From: Asterias amurensis
Taxonomy: Eukaryota > Echinodermata > Asteroidea > Forcipulatida > Asteriidae
DNA: 64,000 nucleotides
Assembly: GCF_032118995.1 (NCBI RefSeq)
Contig: NC_092651.1
Span: forward strand, 19,328,349-19,392,348
Direction of reading: 5' to 3'
The position numbers and the translations under genes were made by a program. Positions 60,701 through 64,000 of this stretch are shown one piece after another; the first letter of the stretch is position 1; each line of letters starts with the position of its first letter. Below the pieces are notes generated by a model. The model was not told where the DNA came from. It saw nothing but the letters and a program-made list of their open reading frames with translations, and did no database searches.

Positions 60701-63005
60701 AAACCATCCTTGTTTCCGCACGTTTTCGCCGTGTCATGACATGTATTCAAAATAAATCCGTTATTCTCGATATTGAGAATTGATAATTGTTTTAATGTTT
60801 TCTCAAAAAGTAAAGCATTTCATGGAATAATATTTCAAGAGAAGTCTTTCACCATTACCTTCTGTAAACCCTGTAAGTTATTTGTAAATCTGTGAACTTT
60901 TAATTTTTGTACTGTTCAGAAAGTGTCCAAAGGCTTTAAATGAAGGTATAATCGACATAGACTTGATGAACTTTGATTGTTTTAGGTCAGTTCCTATAAC
61001 ATTCATTGTACCCCCACCAATAGCATAATGTGAACGCCTACTATAATTTTCAGTATCCTCCCAAACTCCAGACCTTTTTTCATTTTTTTTTTCTTTCTTT
61101 TGACCCCCATCCTCCCACCCTTGTACGACCATGAACATTTTAAAAATAAATGGTGAACCATGAAGTAATTACAGGGGCACCTATTCACTTGTGGGTAAAT
61201 GCCACAATCGCATTTAGTTCTGACCTGAGCAGTGTAGTCATACGATGCAGATACCAGATGACCATTGCCATGGGGACTCCATGACAACGCTGTAATCCTC
61301 AGGGTGTGGCCATTCAGAGTGCGGAAGGAACTTGTCATGGGGGCTTTCATTTGAACTGGTTCTACTTCTCCTGCAAAAGAAAAACAAAAGATGAACATTT
61401 GAGATAACTATATGTACTCGCAACACATTTGGAGGAAACACCAACTGACATGTCTCAAATTGTTTTTCTATGTCTTGCGATTCTTGCAAATGGTTTTCTT
61501 TCACCAATATATGACCATTATGGAGTACAGCCAAAGATCGAAAGTAACATTTGATCTTTCTGGAGGGAGGAAATCCAGAGGGCCCAGAGAAAAACCCTTG
61601 TGGCATGGGAGAGACCCAACACACAACTCTACTCACATATGGCCCTAGCTGGGAGTCGAACCTGAGCCGCACATGCCATCCAAAAAATCTCTTCTCACCC
61701 TATCTGCCCCCACAAAGAAAATGTCCAGTTCTACCACTGTGTATATGGCAACCTTTGGCCAAAAGGGTCATCTTTAAATATAATCTGCATCTCTTAAGCA
61801 GTGGACACTATTTGTAATTACTCAAAATAATTATCAGCATAAAACCTCACTTTGTAACAAGTAATGGGGAGAGGTTGATAGTATAAAACACTGTGAGAAA
61901 TGGCTCCCTATGAAGTGATGTAGTTTTCGAGCAATAAGTAATTTTCCACGTGTTTGATTTTGAGACCTCAAGTTTAGAATTTGAGGTCTGGAAATCAAGC
62001 ATCTGAAAGCACACAACTTCGTGTGACAAGGGTGTTTTTTTCTTTCATAGTTATCTCGCAACTCTGACTACCAGTCAAGCTCAAATTTTCACAGGTTTGT
62101 TATTTTATGCATATGTTGAAACACACCAAGTGAGAAGACTGGTCTTTGAAAATTACCAATAGTGTCCAGGGTCTTTAACTACATCAAATCTGTCCATTCA
62201 AATCCATGTTTACCTAATACAGGCGTCAGGTCATGCACTTGCACCTGCGGTTCATTTGAACCCGAGGCCAGCCAGTACCTCTTCCCTGATTTCTTAGAGC
62301 CATTCAAGTCATCTTCTAAGACAACATCTGATTGGTCAGTGAGTTGTGTGCTTGTTCTTGTTTGACTGTTGTTGGGATACCATTGCAGGCAGTTGATGAG
62401 CTTATGATGAACTTGGATGGTACACAGCAACAAGAGATTGGGTGCGGCAAAGACGTCGATGGAGCTAGACAAAAATTGTAGGGTCTGTTTTTAGTGTCAG
62501 ATGAAGCAGTTATTAGACATCACAGAATGTATCCTTCAAGCTGCCCTTACATTCTGAAGCTCACAACTTCAACCTCTGCTTTGAACAGTTGTCAATTTGA
62601 GTTCATGGTTGATAAATTTGGTTTTCACTAATTTGATTGGCAACTATGGTTATCAATCAATTTATCACTAATAATAATAATTAACAGCTTCTGGTCTGTT
62701 TTCTTAAACAAAATTCGTGCTCACCAGCGGGTTTATTTTGCAGAACTTTTTGAGCTATCATTCTCCTTTGAAAATATCGTCACGACAATGAAAACCTGAC
62801 TTGAAGAAGACATAGGTTCTCATTAAAAGCATTGGGAATAACTGTGATTTGTAGAACCTCGGCAGAAAATGCCATACATGTAGTGTGCTGAATAAATAAA
62901 TGAATAAATATTTTTAAAAATTAGGGCTTACCCATCCTCGTTGCCTGTGGCAACAGCTGCCCCATCATCCCTCCATGACACATCTGTATGCAGAGGTAGC
63001 ATATG
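45792..63005 (-). CDS. GEMIN5: GEMIN5, 15 C-terminal exons, partial at 5' end
   Basis: Gemin5 recognises snRNAs in the SMN complex and also binds mRNA and ribosomes. Exons, 5' to 3': 62932-63005, 62214-62464, 61225-61370, 60381-60552, 57635-58126, 56662-56779, 55385-55497, 54177-54308, 53227-53374, 52337-52456, 50838-51048, 50249-50545, 49278-49440, 47384-48573, 45792-46001 (TGA 45792-45794). All junctions are GT-AG and in frame, giving about 1278 residues. The first four exons are the last WD40 blades ([60 protein letters not shown]). A low-complexity linker (57635-58126) follows. Next is the TPR-like dimerisation region ([26 protein letters not shown]-like, [18 protein letters not shown]). 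The end is the C-terminal region [15 protein letters not shown]. The N-terminal propeller lies right of the window. Exon 47384-48573 is greatly enlarged by a decapeptide repeat. Confidence 0.95.
46327..46580. repeat. Tandem repeat, ~36-bp unit, GEMIN5 last intron
   Basis: About six or seven copies of AACACTATGCCTTAATAAAT plus GTTAAATTTGCAT and a short variable link. Lengths vary slightly because the link differs. The first copy is partly inverted relative to the others (AAATTTAACATTTATTTAGG). It lies in the intron between 46001 and 47384. Confidence 0.85.
47851..48030 (-). repeat. GEMIN5: Coding minisatellite, six exact 30-bp units, in GEMIN5
   Basis: Six contiguous 30-bp units start at 47851, 47881, 47911, 47941, 47971 and 48001. 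On the coding strand they give [10 protein letters not shown], three [20 protein letters not shown] and [10 protein letters not shown]. Units 47881 to 48000 alternate a silent change (GAA/GAG), hinting at a 60-bp two-unit duplication. Confidence 0.97.
48605..48960. mobile_element. Diverged SINE in GEMIN5 intron
   Basis: Contains GCGCTCAAGGCGCTTTAACA-type sequence, CAAGGTGCTTAGGAGC and a reverse B-box-like GGGACTCAAACCC at ~48891. It is related to the SINEs at 8637-8870 and 55895-56155. Confidence 0.45.
49814..50200. mobile_element. TTAA MITE, full copy, GEMIN5 intron
   Basis: TTAA at 49810-49813 and 50201-50204. Ends AGGCAGTTGACACTATTGGT and ACCAATAGTGTCCACTGCCT. It ends about 50 bp from exon 50249-50545, close to that exon's 5' splice site. 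Confidence 0.88.
51094..51469. mobile_element. TTAA MITE, full copy, GEMIN5 intron
   Basis: Starts AGGCACTGGACACTATTGGT after TTAA (51090-51093) and ends ACCAATAGTGTCCAGTGCC before TTAA. Orientation is opposite to 49814-50200. It begins 46 bp upstream of exon 50838-51048 in the sense of transcription, next to the acceptor. Confidence 0.88.
51605..51745 (+). mobile_element. tRNA-derived SINE
   Basis: A-box-like TCTAGTTGGTAAGAC at ~51617 and B-box GGTTCAAATCCCACATG at ~51657. The tail (TTATACAGTGCTTACACAC) recurs at ~46250, ~51496 and ~51715. Confidence 0.6.
52608..52852. mobile_element. MITE with GTGCGTTCCATTAGCTTCCC-type ends
   Basis: Left GTGCGTTCCATTAGCTTCCC mirrors right GGGAAGCTAATTGAATGCAC. 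Subterminal GGGTCGACCC and CGGGGTCGACCCGG are themselves palindromic. It is GC-rich against the AT-rich surroundings and lies in a GEMIN5 intron. Confidence 0.75.
53139..53188. mobile_element. TTAA MITE terminal fragment
   Basis: Only the end TTTTGAGTAATTATCAATAG to GTCCAGTGCCTTTAAAG remains. A second fragment, GTCAAAGACCAGTATCCTCA, is at ~53592-53690. Exon 53227-53374 lies between the two, so the fragments flank an exon and are separate insertions. Confidence 0.6.
54575..54655 (+). mobile_element. tRNA-derived SINE fragment
   Basis: TAGGTAGAGCCCCCAGCACG, then B-box GGTTCAAGTCC at ~54611 and the tail AGTAAATTTGTCTTTGTTTA. Same family as 154-245. Confidence 0.6.
55706..55884. mobile_element. 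CAGGCCTG-ended MITE
   Basis: Starts CAGGCCTGATACTTCACGGA and ends AAGCATACAGGCCTGG. CTTGGTGCCCTTGCCCTTTT inside is the mirror of the segment at 26494-26515. Confidence 0.65.
55895..56155 (+). mobile_element. SINE with GCGCTATATAAGACTTTGATT tail
   Basis: Body includes GTAGCACCTTGTAAACCC and CAGCGCCTTGAGTACCTTG, and ends GGTAGATACGTGCGCTATAT, AAGACTTTGATT and an ATT microsatellite. It is the forward counterpart of 8637-8870. Confidence 0.65.
56656..56665 (-). promoter_or_regulatory. GEMIN5: Overlapping 5' splice sites, 4 nt apart, GEMIN5
   Basis: The exon end reads ..TACAGTAAGTAAAC. The upstream GT (56665) has the stronger GTAAGT consensus but shifts the frame into the next exon. The downstream GT (56661) keeps frame, giving HKYSKFEGDPTL. 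Tandem donors of this GYNNGY form are known to give frame-shifted minor transcripts. Confidence 0.7.
56942..57145. mobile_element. MITE, GGGCCCAATTTCATA family
   Basis: Starts CAGGGCCCAATTTCATAGAG and ends CCTATGAAATTTGGCCC. The interior has repeated AAGCAGAA and GCTTAAG. It lies in a GEMIN5 intron. Confidence 0.7.
57180..57345 (+). mobile_element. SINE body fragment
   Basis: GTGCGTGGGTTTTCCGCC, GGGGTTTCCCTCCCACATC and GCAAAGCACTTTTGAGAGGC match the right half of 17470-17730. The tRNA-like head is missing. Confidence 0.5.
58503..60134. mobile_element. 1.6-kb DNA transposon remnant, CCGTATTTTCCTGCGG ends, TA target
   Basis: Left end CCGTATTTTCCTGCGGTTAA; right end, reversed, CCGTATTTTCCTGCGGATAA. 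TA lies at both borders (58501-58502, 60135-60136). Subterminal GCGCCTTGTCTGCTGACG repeats occur near both ends, together with GTGCGCCTTG motifs. A TA duplication points to the Tc1/mariner-like class, but no transposase could be recognised in any frame. The interior holds a locally GC-rich stretch (59450-59830) with broken open frames. It lies in the GEMIN5 intron between 58126 and 60381. Confidence 0.7.
60145..60325. mobile_element. Repeat related to 12790-13005, reversed
   Basis: Contains CTTTGTCACACAAGCGA, CCCCAAGAAAAGTATGTGAA, GGAACTGGTTGCCTGTAAAT, the reverse of landmarks at 12790-13000. It begins about ten bases beyond the TA-flanked transposon. Confidence 0.5.
60625..60938. mobile_element. 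MITE with AAAGCC-type ends (copy 2), GEMIN5 intron
   Basis: Shares AGAAGTCTTTCACCATTACC and TATTTGTAAATCTGTGAACT with the reverse of 9965-10337. Its right end GTGTCCAAAGGCTTTAAA corresponds to that copy's left end. Confidence 0.6.
61798..62173. mobile_element. TTAA MITE, full copy, GEMIN5 intron
   Basis: TTAA at 61794-61797 and 62174-62177. Starts GCAGTGGACACTATTTGTAA and ends ACCAATAGTGTCCAGGGTCT. It ends 41 bp from exon 62214-62464, near that exon's 5' splice site. Confidence 0.85.
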
Positions 63006-63115
63006 CTAGAAAACACAGAAAGGTACAAAAGAAATGAAGTTAGAATCAGATATATTTATGTTGGGGGGCAGGTATAAAACATGCCCCCCCCTTTCTTTTT
63101 GGTTTAATCAACTTT

Positions 63116-63354
63116 ATATAGAAGAGTTTGCGGTAACACCATGTAATAACAATCTCTAAATGAGTTGGGGTGGTTCTGAAAAGAACCGTTGGATTAACTC
63201 GACGTTTCGATCAGTATGCTCTGAGCGTCTTCTGGAGAATGACGATCAGAGCATACTGATCGAAACGTCGAGTTAATCCAACGGTTCTTTTCAGAACCAC
63301 CCCAACTCATTTAGAGATTGTTATTACATGGTGTTACCGCAAACTCTTCTATAT
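63116..63354. mobile_element. Near-perfect 239-bp palindrome upstream of GEMIN5 exon 62932-63005
   Basis: Arms of about 113 bp: left ATATAGAAGAGTTTGCGGTA mirrors right TACCGCAAACTCTTCTATAT. The inner GACGTTTCGATCAGTATGCT mirrors AGCATACTGATCGAAACGTC. The loop is only about a dozen bases. The GTTACCGCAAAC end motif recurs near 11632, 38098 and, reversed, 46108. A flanking CTTATTTCCACCATGCAAAG recurs at ~50709. Confidence 0.85.
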
Positions 63355-63372
63355 CTTATTTCCACCATGCAA

Positions 63373-64000
63373 AGTTTAAAATCCTACTAATCAACTTTAG
63401 TTTCCTCCTTTAACTAATTCTTTTGTAAATTGATTACACTCAACGCCAGGTTTTTGGGTGCTCCAATAATTCCTATGAAGACAGCAATCTAAAACCGTAC
63501 TTTGATTGTCTTCATTCTTTCATGAAAATTTCCACTTTTCGTATTATATATATTTCTATTTCTAAAGTTTTTAAAGTTTATTACCTAAGCTTGTTGTTCA
63601 TAAGACATGAGTTTGAGAAATCAATGTCTTTAGAATCTGCCATCTATGCTCTAGTTTTGTTACCGTTTTGTAAATATTGCCAATGCAAATAGTACTTCAA
63701 GATGGCCCGGCCCAGAAATCCGTGGCGGGAAGAGTTTGATTAATCTTTTGCTCTCATTCAGTCATTTATTTTAAGTAACTTTGATATGATTTATTGTGAA
63801 GTGTATAAGTTTTCCAATAATTCCTATGAAGACAACCATCTATAACCGTACTTGATTGTCTTCATTCTTTCAGATCGATATTAAAACAACAGAAGCCAAA
63901 TCCTCAGAAGTGTATAACGACCCATTATTTAATGATTGTGACATTTAAAAAAAAAAAAAAAAAAATAGAGGGGGGAACATTCAATGATCAAAGACCAAAT
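63373..64000. other. Right edge, probable GEMIN5 intron
   Basis: No WD40-coding exon recognised. Holds the direct repeat pair above and a poly-A run near 63948-63965. GATGGCCCGGCCCAG near 63702 is a small GC island of unknown meaning. Confidence 0.4.
63462..63872. repeat. Two ~60-70-bp direct repeats, each a weak hairpin
   Basis: CCAATAATTCCTATGAAGAC to GATTGTCTTCATTCTTTCA occurs at 63462-63531 and again at 63813-63872, 351 bp apart. Within each copy TATGAAGACA and TGTCTTCAT face one another. The intervening DNA has no recognised gene. Probably GEMIN5 intron. Confidence 0.75.

Overview
The window looks like nuclear DNA of an invertebrate deuterostome, most likely an echinoderm. The genes carry short exons with GT-AG introns and match animal orthologues of WDR61, SUMO, NUDCD2 and GEMIN5. 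The intergenic and intronic DNA is full of short palindromic elements, tRNA-derived SINEs and poly-G or poly-C runs. The species is an inference, and no repeat library was consulted.

Layout. Positions 1-7131 hold the last four exons of WDR61/SKIC8 (+). A single-exon C-type lectin (-, 1313-1831) lies upstream of them, probably inside a WDR61 intron. The 3' end of WDR61 faces the 3' end of a four-exon leucine-rich-repeat gene resembling LRMDA (-, 13203-17887). Next comes a complete five-exon SUMO gene (-, 23612-28576). A 6.2-kb foldback transposon (28621-34797) sits 44 bp upstream of the SUMO start codon, between SUMO and the divergently transcribed NUDCD2 (+, coding 36524-38593). From 45792 to the right edge lie the last 15 exons of GEMIN5 (-), interrupted by many mobile elements.

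The genes are ordinary housekeeping functions: mRNA surveillance and Paf1 complex (WDR61), protein modification (SUMO), dynein/Hsp90 co-chaperone (NUDCD2) and snRNP assembly (GEMIN5). I see no sign that they form one pathway. The divergent SUMO/NUDCD2 pair may once have shared a compact promoter region of under 2 kb. The transposon has moved the SUMO start codon about 6.2 kb from that DNA.

The most unusual structure is the foldback element. It has 36-bp identical termini and a 9-bp target duplication (TTTGACGAC). Its two arms are opposed tandem arrays of a ~235-bp unit, and the left arm contains an internal four-unit (940-bp) duplication. Other points of note are a divergent SUMO with a proline beside its QTGG end, a six-unit decapeptide minisatellite in a GEMIN5 exon, several near-perfect hairpins, and about a dozen copies of one TTAA-flanked MITE family. 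I saw no retroviral, LTR or virus-like element, no CRISPR array and no convincing functional tRNA or rRNA gene.
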